A stretch of 64,000 nucleotides of DNA from Mesostigma viride (Eukaryota > Streptophyta > Mesostigmatophyceae > Mesostigmatales > Mesostigmataceae): the NCBI GenBank assembly GCA_009746045.1, contig RPFO01000164.1:3791740-3855739 (forward strand), given 5' to 3'. Below the pieces are notes generated by a model. It was not told where the DNA came from. It saw only the letters and a list, made by a program, of their open reading frames with translations, and did no database searches. Position numbers and translations under genes: made by a program. Below, piece by piece: positions 1-10,064 of the stretch. Each line of letters begins with the position of its first letter. The first letter of the stretch is position 1.

Positions 1-120
1 TGTCTTTAGCTAAAAAATTAGTACAATTTAGTAGAGCTATTCACGCCTTAAGTTGGGTTCACACTGGGTTGACCCTGAGGTCGGAACCCTCGAACCCAAC
101 TGAAGGCGTGAATGACTGTA
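1..120. mobile_element. Right end of a TA-flanked inverted-repeat element (partial)
   Basis: An imperfect hairpin spans about 39-115: ATTCACGCCTTAAGTTGGG on the left arm pairs with the AACCCAACTGAAGGCGTGAAT arm on the right. The segment then ends in GAATGACTGTA at 110-120, the same last 11 bases as the right end of the element at 18733-21336. I read this as the right end of a related element with a TA target site at 119-120; the rest lies outside the window. No coding sequence is seen. The stretch 121-289 shows nothing I can name. Confidence 0.4.
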
Positions 121-289
121 CGACTGATAGCTGCGTCTCAACGATGCTGTATCAACGGTACAACCAGAGCAGGCCAGACTTGTACATACAGTATCGTATC
201 CTTACACTGTAAAAAATCTTGCTGAAATCCAAAATGTGCATGTATGTTTGGTGAGCTGCTAGTAAGTAAGTACTTGCATGTCATGCGCA

Positions 290-301
290 TGGGCCGGCAT
301 T
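290..301. repeat. Target-site duplication of LINE copy B (left)
   Basis: TGGGCCGGCATT occurs here and again at 5792-5803, exactly bordering retroelement copy B. A related GGGCCGGCA at 12901-12909 borders copy C. These fix the outer limits of the nested stack, which therefore sits in one ancestral site. Confidence 0.75.
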
Positions 302-523
302 AATTAGGAACATAACTCCGTTGGGAGTGTATGTAGCACATATCCCAGAGAAAGGGCATATGGCATAGGACATTCTAAGCTACTTCCTGCAAGGGTGGGA
401 ATGTAAACAACACTTGCTCTAGGTGCACCAAGGGCACCTGCACCACCACGATCTATCAAGCTCAACCCAGCTAAGGGGAGCCTGTCATGGGGGCCCGGGA
501 AGATCACCATGGCTATACAAGAG

Positions 524-813
524 TGGACACGTGTGTAGTACTCCTACACACACAGATCTCGAAGGATTTGTCTAGTGCAAAATCCGAATGGCTTGCATCA
601 CTCCCCGGACAGGAGAACTTTTGCGGTTGGACTGTAGGTGTCAGCTGGCGATGCCTTAGGATCCGAGGAGATGTCCGTCCTATAGTCAGCAAAAGTTGGT
701 GCGAGAGGTCCCCAGTTCGATTCCGGCCTGGATTCCTTTGCAGATCGCGTTTTCCGCGGACCGGCACTGATCGAACGCAAATGGTTTTCACCTTTGCGGC
801 GTGCCAAATCAGA
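524..813. mobile_element. SINE-like 290-bp insertion with 9-bp target duplication
   Basis: The insertion is bounded by perfect direct repeats ATACAAGAG at 515-523 and 814-822. Other copies of the host 3'UTR (for example around 4590-4620) lack it, which confirms an insertion. It contains CCAGTTCGATTCCGG near 713-727, a good match to a tRNA T-arm or pol III B box, preceded by TAGTCAGC resembling an A box at too short a distance. There are no terminal inverted repeats and no poly-A. The peptide-like minus-strand reading containing RNRTGDL is a typical by-product of tRNA-like DNA. A tRNA-related SINE is the best reading; strand is uncertain. Confidence 0.55.
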
Positions 814-1113
814 ATACAAGAGCTAGGGCATGGCTCCTCAACAGAGAGCGACTCTCTGCATAGGCATAGCATGGCTAGATTCTTAATGCAACATCCATGG
901 GGGGGTCCCATTATAGGCATGGCTTGGCTAAATTCTGAAGGCATCATCCATGGAGCACATATCCCCGAGCCACGAGCCACGAGGTAGCCATGGCTGACGG
1001 CGGCGCTCATAACTTTCACGTTTGAGCACCGAATTTAGCCGTGAATATCACTATCGCTTCGTCTTTCTAAGACGCACATGCTGATATAATTTTCCGAATC
1101 TATTACGCAATAT

Positions 1114-4100
1114 ATGACGAGCAAACGCCCCTCGACGCAACGCAGTTTGGCGGATGCGCTCGCCCATGACAATGCGGCAGCTGAGGCTGCCGCTTCGCCA
1201 GATCCGGCAGGCAGCGGTGACACTAGTCGTGCACTGGTGGTCGCCCAGCAACCTCCCGGCCTCAATGCCTCACCATCGGCATTGCCTGACCCTAAACGCG
1301 CCCGCTCAGCCGACAAAACTGGAGGGCCACGCTTCTCGGAACCGCGCTGTCGCGGCTCCAACCTTTCCATGTCGATGATTACGACTGGACCACCATTTCT
1401 CCGAGCGATGCTATGCATCACATCTTCTTCGGGGACTACGCCTCGCTTTACGACCTGTGCCGCCATCTCCACGCCACCGGACCCCTCCTCGTCACCGACG
1501 GCCGTCGCTGGCACAACATCAGCCAGCTGTTCGGGTGTCCCCGCCCCCAACTCCAGCACGCCGTCCTCAACTCCCTTCTCCAGCGCTCTGATGGCGAGAT
1601 CTGGGCTCCATCCATCTCCGCCCCCGCATTCCGTTCCATCCTCATGGAAGCCTTCCAGCAGCACGTGACCCCCCTTGCTGCTGACGTCGCAGCAATGGGT
1701 GGCCCGCTGGCTGCTGAACTCCCTCACCTCACCGCCACCTCCACTGCCATTTCCGCCTCCACTGCCGACATCAAAGCTCATGCAGCTCCTCGACCTCGAC
1801 CAAAGCCTTCAAGCCACCGCCACCGCCCTTGAGAGCTTGCATGACACCGCCGGCCTCACCGCCCAGGCGGTTGAAGGACATCGCCGCCCAGCCGGCGCCT
1901 GCTGGCCCGGCCGGCGATGCTCCCTCCACCTGCATGGGCGGACTTGCTTAACCCGTGTTTTTTTACAACGCGATACATCGCGTTGTAGGGTTAGAACGCG
2001 ATGTATCGCGTTGTAATCTGACACGTGGCAAACCTATTAAACATGCGATTTTTGGTCTGAAACTTTCAAGATAGGTCAGAAACATCTCATAGAATTCAAG
2101 AAAAAATCCTGGTATTTTTGGTATTTTTTTTGTGACAGCTGCAAACAAATATGTACCACTGAAATCAGGCATTTTCGCGGGACGAAGGTGAAGACGACGG
2201 CGATGGCGGCAGGTAGATCTCGCCAGTTTTCGCGCGAATTTCAGTGGCTGTTGGGTAGCACGACCATGATGATGCGTTCAAAGGTTGATAATTAGGTTTC
2301 TACGAGTTTGTTGAGGTACTGGGGCAAAGGAAACGTAGTTTTTTCCAGTTTCTCACCCAACTTTCATGCGGAAACCCTGGAAACCGGCATACATATTATT
2401 ACGTCAAGACTCGGGTCTGCTGCGGCACCATGCTTGGTATTTCCATGGTGTTTCGACTTCTTAACACATGTTTATTCATTCCGAACGCCCGGACTCTCGG
2501 CTAAACCGAGATTTGTGCAGACTTTTATCGGGTAGCTCCGGGCATGATGGTGCCTGCAAATAGGCCGTAAGGCGTGACCGTGGCTATTGCTACGGTATGC
2601 TATATTTTCCTGGAAATGGCCTCTGCCACCGGCTCAATAGTGCTTGCAGGCGTAAGTATATCGTGTTTCTACCTAGTTTCTGCCAGTTTTCCACTTATTT
2701 CTACCGACCTCTGCCCAGCCTCTCTAAGACCGCCATCCTACTCGACGTTGCTTGCATGTCAGCCATAGCAGGTTGCAGTTGTGCAGTATTTAGGTGCTGT
2801 ATACGTCGTCAAGCCGTGCATATATCGTGAGGATTGGATGTTGATGGTTTATACTGCGTTGATTGTGCAAGAAGATCAGCTGGGTGCCCATAATCATGGT
2901 GTATAATCATGTGTTGTTAGCATCTTGCCACCATTTGCTAGCATGCATTCCAGCGTCATCTTTGCCTGCATGTAAGCTCATGGATCACTCAACCTATCCA
3001 AGCCTTGCATTACACGTGCCTCTTTCTTTCAGTATTGCACGCGTTATGGAATGAAAACCCAGCACCTCCATTCCCACGAGGCATGTGCTCAACACGTTGT
3101 GAGAGTGGATGATGCTTTGGCTATGGCTGCCTGATTCAGTCATATTAGGTCATCCAGTCATGATGTTTGATGCATGTTTGATGCAGTATAACTTATACAA
3201 CACCTATTTTCAACGTTTTGACCCTCCAAGCTCACTATGGCCCCGTTTATGGGGCTCGGGTCGTTGCGTAATGTTGTCAAGGGCTCTCATGTTTCCCACT
3301 GCGTTGTACTGCGTTGTAATTGTGATGCTAATGAAAAATAGCTCCAGTGGCCCAATGGGCCTGAGTTTTGTTTCACAGAGCCTGCATATGTTGCCCATAG
3401 CTCGTGCAAGAAGCCAGATTTTTTTCATGAACCATTTGTGAATAAGCACATGACTTGTGACCTAGGGTCAAGAAATCGCGGTCATGGTCAGACCCCCCTG
3501 TATTCAAACCAGTGTATCTCTCTAATGAATAAGCATTTTGTAGGTCTGAGTAGCTCAAAAAATCCTTTGATTTATGGGCTTTCAGGAAAGTATATACATG
3601 ACCATGAAAAAAAATTTTCCTTAGGTGCTATACGCGTTCTAAAAAAAGCTTACAACGCGATATATCGCGTTCTAATTAAAAAAACACGGGTTAAGCATCA
3701 CACCACCTCCACCACCTCCACCATCACGGCACAACTCAAGCAACAAGCCCTCGACCTTTGCGAGGAAGCCGACATCACCCGGCGCAGCCACAATGTCATC
3801 GTCAAGCACTTCAACCAGCCGGCAGGTGAGACCTCCACGAGCCTTCTTGAGGCATTTAAGCGCGACATTTTTGCCCCCATGCTACTCACTGCATGGTGAG
3901 CTCCAGGGACATGTCGGCTGTCCGCCTCCCCCGCGCGCGGGGGAAGGCTGGCCCGGCACCCGTGCTCCTCACCTTTATAAGTACATGGCGGACAAGCTGG
4001 TGTTCCTTACATGCCGCAAGAAGCTCTCGAGGACTCGCTTCACGCTGGACGACGACTTGACCCTGGCCCAGCAACAGCGGCGACGCGAGCTATGGCCGAT

Positions 4101-4217
4101 CTACCTTCAGCCCCGGCAGAGCGCAAGGGGGAAGCCGGTATACTGGAGGGGGGCGGTCATCGATCCACGTTGACCACAAGCCCTGGCAGGCCCCCCCTCA
4201 GTGCCACCTCAGACTAG
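1114..4217 (+). pseudogene. L1-ORF1p-like protein, copy A, frameshifted and interrupted
   Basis: The start codon at 1114 matches the starts of copies D (11350) and E (15683); the protein begins MTSKRPSTQRSLADAL. The reading shifts frame near 1400 and again near 1850. It is then split by the TTAA element 1952-3690 and resumes at 3695 with the HTTSTTS segment. Later segments carry the RRM-like RLPRARGKAG motif, the DKL.FL region and the basic C-terminal DDDLTLAQQQRRRELWP box before GKPVYWRGAVI. This order matches the RNA-binding and C-terminal domains of L1 ORF1 proteins. At least two frameshifts and the insertion make it non-functional. Confidence 0.7.
1952..3690. mobile_element. TTAA-flanked inverted-repeat element A (piggyBac-like, non-autonomous)
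   Basis: The element sits in copy A's ORF1 and is flanked by TTAA at 1948-1951 and 3691-3694. Uninterrupted copies read GCTTAAGC at this point, so TTAA was duplicated. Terminal inverted repeats are CCCGTGTTTTTTTA on the left and its complement on the right. Just inside lie dyad words of the type AACGCGATACATCGCGTT, twice at the left and once at the right. TTAA targets with CCC...GGG ends are known for piggyBac elements. The 1,739 bp hold no transposase. The middle (about 2590-2830) resembles elements at 5810-7528 and 18733-21336. Confidence 0.75.
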
Positions 4218-4392
4218 GAATATATATTAAAAATATAATTACTTACAGCAGAGTGAAATCACTCAAACCAAAGCAAACGCCCAGCTATAAACCTATATAC
4301 AGAGCCATGTCAAAGCTCTATACTACGATAAGACCAATGGAAACGCCTAACGGGAGGAACCTAATAGCCCTGCTGCACCGCAAAATCAGCTA

Positions 4393-4955
4393 CTAGGAAT
4401 ATATATACCAGTAGTGTAGATTAGTCAGGCTTAGCCTAGCATGTGGCCCACGCGCATGTGCGCCCATAATGGCCCCCATGGATGATGCCTTCAGAATTTA
4501 GCCAAGCCCTGCCTATAATGGGACCCGCAAGGATGTCGCATTTAGAATTTAGCCATGCTATGCCATGCAGAGAGATGCTCTCTGTCGAGAAGCCATGCCC
4601 TAGCTCTTGTATAGCCATGCATGATGATCTTCCCCCACATGACATGCTCCCCCTTAGCTGGGCATAGCGTGATAGATCATGAGGGTGCAGGTGCCCTGGT
4701 GCACCTAGAGCAAGGGTAGCTTACATTCCCACCCTCACTATTAATCTAGGCTTGCAGGAAGTAGCCTAGATTAATTAATGTATTATAGGCCATCTGCCCC
4801 TTCTCAAGGGCTATATGTGCTACAGATACTCCCAACGGAGTTATGTTCCTAATTAATTAATTAATCCATGGGGGCCATTATGGGCGCACATGCGGGTAGG
4901 CCGCATGCTAGGCTAGGCCTGCATGACTAATCTACACTACTGGTATATATTCCCT
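4393..4955. repeat. Inverted 3'UTRs of copies A and B, tail to tail
   Basis: The 3'UTR segment of copy A at about 4393-4478 is repeated in inverted orientation at about 4864-4955, where copy B's 3'UTR begins. Both include ACCAGTAGTGTAGATTAGTC and the GCCCATAATGGCC block. The copy A 3'UTR between them (4480-4863) is also inverted relative to 302-953. These arms look like long terminal inverted repeats of a DNA transposon, but the target duplications show they are 3'UTRs of two oppositely oriented retroelements. Confidence 0.65.
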
Positions 4956-5791
4956 AGACTGAGGTTGCTGGGCTGGCAGGATCGAGGTGCCTGGTAGGGC
5001 TTATGGTCAACGTGGATGACCGCCCCTCTCCAGTGTACCGGCTTCGATCCCCCCTGCGCTCTGCGGCATGCCGGAGCTGAAGGTAGGTCGGCCATAGCTT
5101 GCGTCGCCGCTGTTGCTGGGCCAGGGTCAAGTCGTCGTCCATCGTGAAGCGAGTCCGCGAGAGCTTCTTGCGGCATTTAAGGACCGACAGCTTGCATGTC
5201 CGCCATGTACTAAAGGTGAGGAGCACGGGTGCCGGGCCAGCCTAGCTTACCCGGCCGCGCGCGGGGGAGGCGGACAGCCGACATGTCCAGCTCACCATGC
5301 AGTGAGTAGCATGGGGGCAAACCCATCTAGTGCTTAACGGTTGGGGGATGATGCAGACGGTATTTCTTCAAACTTTTGTGTAATTATTTTTCTAATGAGA
5401 TTAGCATAGTACTCCGTGGAGTGCCTTTGTGCATGACACGCAAGTATACTTACTTAATTACTTAACTTATATGGGCCGGGGCAAGAATTTCGCGCTTAAA
5501 TGCCGTGAGAACTGAGAAGAGTCGTCGAGGTCTCGTCTGCCGGCTGGTCGAAGTGCTTGACGATGACATTGTGCCAGCTGCGCTTGGTGATGTCGGCCTC
5601 CTCACGAAGGTCGAGTGCTTGTTGCTTGAGCAGTTGAGCTGTGCATGCCGCGATGGTGGAGGTGGTCACCACCTCCAGTGGAGGTGGTGGAGGTGGTGTG
5701 GTGCTTAAGCAGGTCCGCCCAGGTGGAGCTAGGGAGCATCGCTGGCCGGGCCAGCAGATGCCTGGCTGCATGGGCATGCAGCGATGTCCTT
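4937..5791 (-). pseudogene. L1-ORF1p-like protein, copy B, 5' truncated
   Basis: Only the second half of the protein is present. It covers the HTTSTTS-like low-complexity linker, the EEADITKRSWHNVIVKHFDQP segment and, after a 157-bp insertion, DDDLTLAQQQRRRKLWP and the C-terminus. The segment carrying the RLPRARG motif is damaged, with CTTACCCGGCCGCGCGCGG replacing the cleaner sequence of copy C. Several frameshifts are present. There is no start codon because the element is 5' truncated near 5791. Confidence 0.6.
5321..5477. mobile_element. Short 157-bp insertion in copy B
   Basis: Comparison with copy C (around 12015-12045) shows extra DNA here between duplicated GGGGCAA at 5314-5320 and 5478-5484. 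The ends are ACCCAT and ATGGGCC, a weak 5-bp inverted repeat. It may be a MITE with a 7-8 bp target duplication; no family is assigned. Confidence 0.45.
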
Positions 5792-5809
5792 TGGGCCGGC
5801 ATTCATTAA

Positions 5810-7528
5810 CACGTCGTCTGTAGCCACACCTATTTTTAGGACTGAGTTCAACTCAGTCCTAAATTTAGGACTGAGATTTGGGGTTTCGTAGAAAATTTGC
5901 CCCGATCGGAAGGTTTGTCAAAAAAACTCCCTCAAAATTTATTCAAATACTACGTGAAAAGATCTTTCTTGGACATATTTTTGCGATTTTTTTGGATTTG
6001 GTATGAGCGGCTAAATGTACGGTCAAAGAACAGGTGGTAAGGGTACTTTTCCACGTGAAACGTGTGTTCCGGAAATGCACGACCTAGCCATGGCGGCTTG
6101 CGCCCATGCATGCAGTTTACGTTTTCCGACGATATAGCTGGCCAAACTCAGGAAATAGTTTTTATATATCATAGAGATGATACAAGTCAATTTTCAGCTC
6201 GCGGAAATGCGATTTACTAGGTGTCGGCACCGTTCTTGCTGGAAAAAGCTGCGATCAGGCAGGCCGACGGAATTGATTACTACAACTGCTTTCCGGCGCA
6301 AGTCAAAGGGTTTATAGGTTTCTTTCTACTTGTTATCATGCATGGTCATAGAATTGACTTAGTGGCAGTATAGATTTGATGATTTCGACCACTCTGTCAC
6401 TTCATGGTGTGTGTGCCTCAAAGTGCCACTTTTGCGGGCACCGCCTGGGCCAAGGTAACGCCAGCCATGCAAGGTAAAGCCGGAATATCGTTGTCTCATC
6501 ATTTCTTGATGTTCTTACATGAGTTTAAGCTTGCGAGGTGTTGCCAGTTTCGAGTCTTGATGCTCTTTCTTGACCGTTGCCTGCCCCTCTCCAAAACCCC
6601 CTTTTTAGATGATGTTGCCAGGCATTTGCCTTGCCCTGGTGTAGTTGTGCAGGTTTTTAGGCGCTGTATGGGTTTAAACACCTTCATAGATGTTAGTTGT
6701 TCTTTTGCTACGTTCATACTGCATAATTGTGTGGCCATGGGCCTCGTCAAGGGTGCTTTCAAGCTTATATGGGTGAGTGAAAGATCTTGGTGGTAAACCA
6801 CTGTCATCATGTGCCAGCAAGTATGTTGGCCATGCCATGGCAAGGCAAAACAGTTTCATCCATGTCCATTCTTGTTAGAGACACTTGAAATATGCTTAAC
6901 CTGCCCAATACATTCGTGGTTAACACACAAAAAAAACCCTTTCGTGGGTAGGTATCCAAACCCATTCCCTACGTGCTTGCATAGGCTCTCACACATTATA
7001 AGGTATAATATAACTGCAATATGATGATGCAAGCATGTTGTCCTATTATGCTGGAAGGGAAATGAGTTGATTGGCATGGTTGGTGGCCACGGTGGTGTGT
7101 AGTACGACCTCACTCCCATGCTAGCATTTTGTTACCAAGGCCCAGTCCAATTTATAGGACTGGCAGTGTTTTGCATGTTTCAGGCAGTGCCAGTGGCCGA
7201 ATTGAGTCCAGTTTTTTTCCACAGTTCAAGAACTCTAATATCTACACGCCTATGATTTTTAATAGTGAATATGGATTTTATTGGATTTTACACACTCGTG
7301 CTTCCACAGAAAATTCCAAAATCGCGAGTAAGGGTTGAGAGTCATGTATAATTTTACATGATTTGGTCAACATATGATTTTTTAAGCACATGCCCAAGCA
7401 TTAGCATGATATTGAGTGCTATGATGCATATCAAATATATGGGGTACCCCCCTACCCTTACCGCCACATGATCTCAAAGATGGTATACTCAGTCCTATTT
7501 TTAGGACTGAGTTTCTACAGGGGACGTG
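5810..7528. mobile_element. TTAA-flanked inverted-repeat element B (non-autonomous)
   Basis: TTAA at 5806-5809 and 7529-7532 flanks 1,719 bp with inverted ends CACGTCGTCTGTAG and CTACAGGGGACGTG. Subterminal dyads built from AGGACTGAG and CTCAGTCCT follow at 5838-5876 and 7490-7512. No open reading frame with recognisable content is present. The interior (about 6000-6720 and 7040-7085) is collinear with the reverse complement of 19985-21050 and partly with 2590-2830, although all three have unrelated ends. It lies in the tail of LINE copy C. Confidence 0.7.
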
Positions 7529-8369
7529 TTAATAAATTAATTAGAAACATAACTCCGTTGGGAGTACATGTAGCACACATCCCGGAGAAGGGGTATATGG
7601 CTTTTGAATACATTCTGGGCTACTTCCTGCAAGAGTGGAATGTACATAAGCAACACTTGCTCTAGGTGCCTCAAGCCGCAAGGGCACCGGCACCGCCATG
7701 CTGTTTCGGGTTCAATTACCCAACTAAGGGGATCCCGGCACGCGGGAGGAAGATCATCATGGCTATACAAGGGCTAGGGCATGGCTTCTCAACAGAGAGC
7801 ATCTCTCTGCATAGGCATAGGCCATTAATTAATTAATTAATTATCAACATCACTCCGTTGGGAGTAGATGTAGCACATAGCCCTGAGAAGGGGCATATGG
7901 CTTTTAATACATTCTAGGCTACTTCATGCAGGGGTGGGAATGTAAGCTACCCCTGCTCTAGGTGCACCAGGGCACCCGCACCCTCAGGGTCTATCACGCT
8001 ATGCCCGGGTAAGGGGGGAGCATGCCTGTGAGGGGGAAGATCATCATGGCTATACAAAAACTAGAGCGTGGCATCTCAGCAGAGAGCAGCTCTCTGCATG
8101 GGCACAGCATTACTAAATAAAACTAGGCATCGTCTGGAGTGTGGCTCATCATAGGCACACATGTACATGACTAAAAAGGCTAGGCCTAAGCTGGTAGAGT
8201 GCCTGTAGTAGGCGGGCATGTACAAGGCCACTGTCTAACTATTCTACACTACTGCTGTATTCCCCTAGGCTGGGGCTGGAGTTGCTGGGGCCGCGGTGGT
8301 CGAGGGGGTCGCTTGCCAGGGCTTGTGGCCGACGTAGATGGCCGCCCCCTTCCAGTACACCGGCTGGCC

Positions 8370-10064
8370 CCAGCGTACGCCAATACGCCGTATAATACGG
8401 TAAATACGCCGTATTATACAATACGGCGAGGTTTGGCGTACTAACGTACTAGAAATACGCCGTATTGCGTTCTCAACGCAAATACGGCGCATAATACGTA
8501 TTTTTCGCGTATTATACGGCGCCCGGCTCCGGAATTTGGCGCCAGAGCTAGTTTTGGCGTTGCTGACCTAGGCAGGTACGCAGCCTGAACCGTACTTGGG
8601 GAGTACGGGCCTACGGTTGGTCCCGCTTGTCATCTCTGCCAGTTGACGGCGTGGGTAAACGATGGCAAAACGAGACCGACTTGCATAAATATGATAGTTG
8701 ACCTCCGCGGCCATGGAGGTGCAGAAATCTGACTGGTATGGGAGCATGGCTTGACATTTTGAACTGCAATTTTGCAGGCATGATCCATAGGTCCTAAACA
8801 GCGTATATCATTGGCAGGCAACGCCTGGGTGTGCGCAGATATGTCTCGACCCTATGCTCGGTGCAGCAACCTCGTTTGATCAGCGACCAGGTCGGTCGCC
8901 GTGCATGTGCTAACTGTTACTAGGCGGGAAATAAGTCGATACGTTTGTACGCGGATAGATGTGTAAAATATATTGCTGACATGTTTTATTGGCGACGACG
9001 GCCAGGAAAGCGGCTCGCAGCTACATCGATGAGGTGGGCATCCGGCTAGCTCCAGCAAGGAAGGTAATTAATCTGCGGTTTTGATCTGGTATGTGCTATC
9101 CTGTTCACGTTTTATTGCATACTGTATCAAGGTTTTGGGTCGAATCGTATACCTATCAATAAGTTCATGGTTGTAATAAGGAATTAGTTCAATTAGCAAT
9201 CTATATACCATGCAGTGGATGAGTATCACACTTCATGACCTTTATGTAAACAACAAACTGTCGACACCCCCTAGGGCTCCCCCAGAATAGATTCTAGCCA
9301 GCTGTCTAGAAGAGGGCAATCGACATAGCTTTTACATTATAGCATGACTTGCCATGTATTTCTCGAGCATAGTATACTGATCTAGCCCCAACGGCTTAGA
9401 GTAGCCCCAACGGTTTAGAGTGGCATGAACGCAATCACATTAGCCCAGCCATGGCTCAGCGTGGCCATTTGCTTATGCCTTAGCAGACGCCCGTTGAGCC
9501 CTCTTCACCTTTCTTGTACAGCATCAGCTATGCTTCAGCCTACCTCTGGTATCGTTAATAATGGTTGTCCCACAGTGATGCGCCCCGGCCCCGTGATGTG
9601 GATAGAGCGCTCGATGTGGCCTGCCCACCGACTGGTGGGCGGTGGCAGTGAGAGAAGCTAGGGCGCCCTCCCTCCCTCTCATTGTGTACAGGGGTTGAAG
9701 GTTCCTCTACTTTGTATTGGCACCCACGTGACGCAGTCACGTGATAATTAACTAATTAATTAATTAATTACACTTCATACAATTGATGAGACAACCAAGT
9801 GAGTGTCAAACGGCTACCGGCGACCTCTACGTGCATTGTATTGTTTTTCATCAAGATTGAGACATTAGCTAGAGTTTTTGAGAGGCACGCCCATGGGATA
9901 AACACCTTAGAATATTTTATCCTAATTGAAAATCCACTTTTCCGGTCAAAAAACCACTTTTTTTTTTTTTGGCGTATAATACGCGTATAATACGCGTATA
10001 ATACGGCAATACGCAATACGCCGAGGTTTTGCCGTATTGCCGTATTGCCGTACTGGCTCACACT
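8370..10064. mobile_element. Inverted-repeat element F inside ORF1 of copy D
   Basis: It separates the ORF1 codons for GQP from VYW. GGCTGGCC is duplicated at 8362-8369 and 10065-10072; the match extends to ACACYGGCTGGCC with one mismatch, so the true duplication may be 8-13 bp (hAT- or MULE-like). The ends are CCAGCGTACGCCAATACG and a right end whose complement reads GCCAGTACGGCAATACGGC. Both ends are crowded with dyads of AATACGCCGTATT and TATAATACG. The interior (8520-9960) has no recognisable gene. At 9644-9742 it carries a block also present at 63288-63385. Confidence 0.6.
9644..9742. repeat. Dispersed ~95-bp repeat, copy 1
   Basis: The block GGCAGTGAGAG ... AGGGCGCCCTCCCT ... TTGGCACCCAC.TGACGCAG is found here inside element F and again at 63288-63385 in importin intron 7. 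It probably marks an older dispersed element shared by both places; its limits are unclear. Confidence 0.5.

Larger units (their letters stand above)
954..4863 (+). mobile_element. ORF1-only LINE copy A, full length
   Basis: The copy runs from the common 5' start (CGAGCCACGAGCCACGAG near 966) through the 5'UTR, an ORF1 pseudogene (1114-4217) and a roughly 600-bp 3'UTR to CTCCCAACGGAG and a TTAATTAATTAATTAA tail. It is flanked by ATCCATGG at 946-953 and 4864-4871; the last base or two may come from the tail. Without the TTAA element inside it, it is about 2.2 kb. It has no RT, endonuclease or RNase H region although both ends are present. It therefore looks like a half-LINE (HAL1-like) element mobilised in trans. 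Confidence 0.75.
302..5791 (-). mobile_element. ORF1-only LINE copy B, 5' truncated, host of copy A
   Basis: This is a minus-strand retroelement copy. Its own sequence lies in two blocks: 4872-5791 (partial ORF1 and start of the 3'UTR) and 302-953 (rest of the 3'UTR, ending in CTCCCAACGGAG and a short TTAATTAA-type tail). Copy A separates the blocks. Joining the flanks at the duplicated ATCCATGG restores the continuous 3'UTR seen in copy C (…CCATGGGGGCCATTATGG). The 5' end is truncated within the ORF1 codons for the KDIAA segment. A perfect 12-bp target duplication flanks the whole copy. It carries a SINE-like insertion at 524-813 and a 157-bp insertion at 5321-5477. Confidence 0.75.

Noticed and set aside
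690..735. Functional tRNA gene
   Set aside because: Only a T-arm-like segment fits; the T stem does not pair well, the A-box spacing is wrong and no anticodon arm can be drawn. It is treated as part of a SINE.
302..4863. DNA transposon with ~450-bp terminal inverted repeats carrying ORF1
   Set aside because: The arms are inverted and long, but the ATCCATGG duplication and the continuous 3'UTR after rejoining show two oppositely oriented retroelements, one inside the other.
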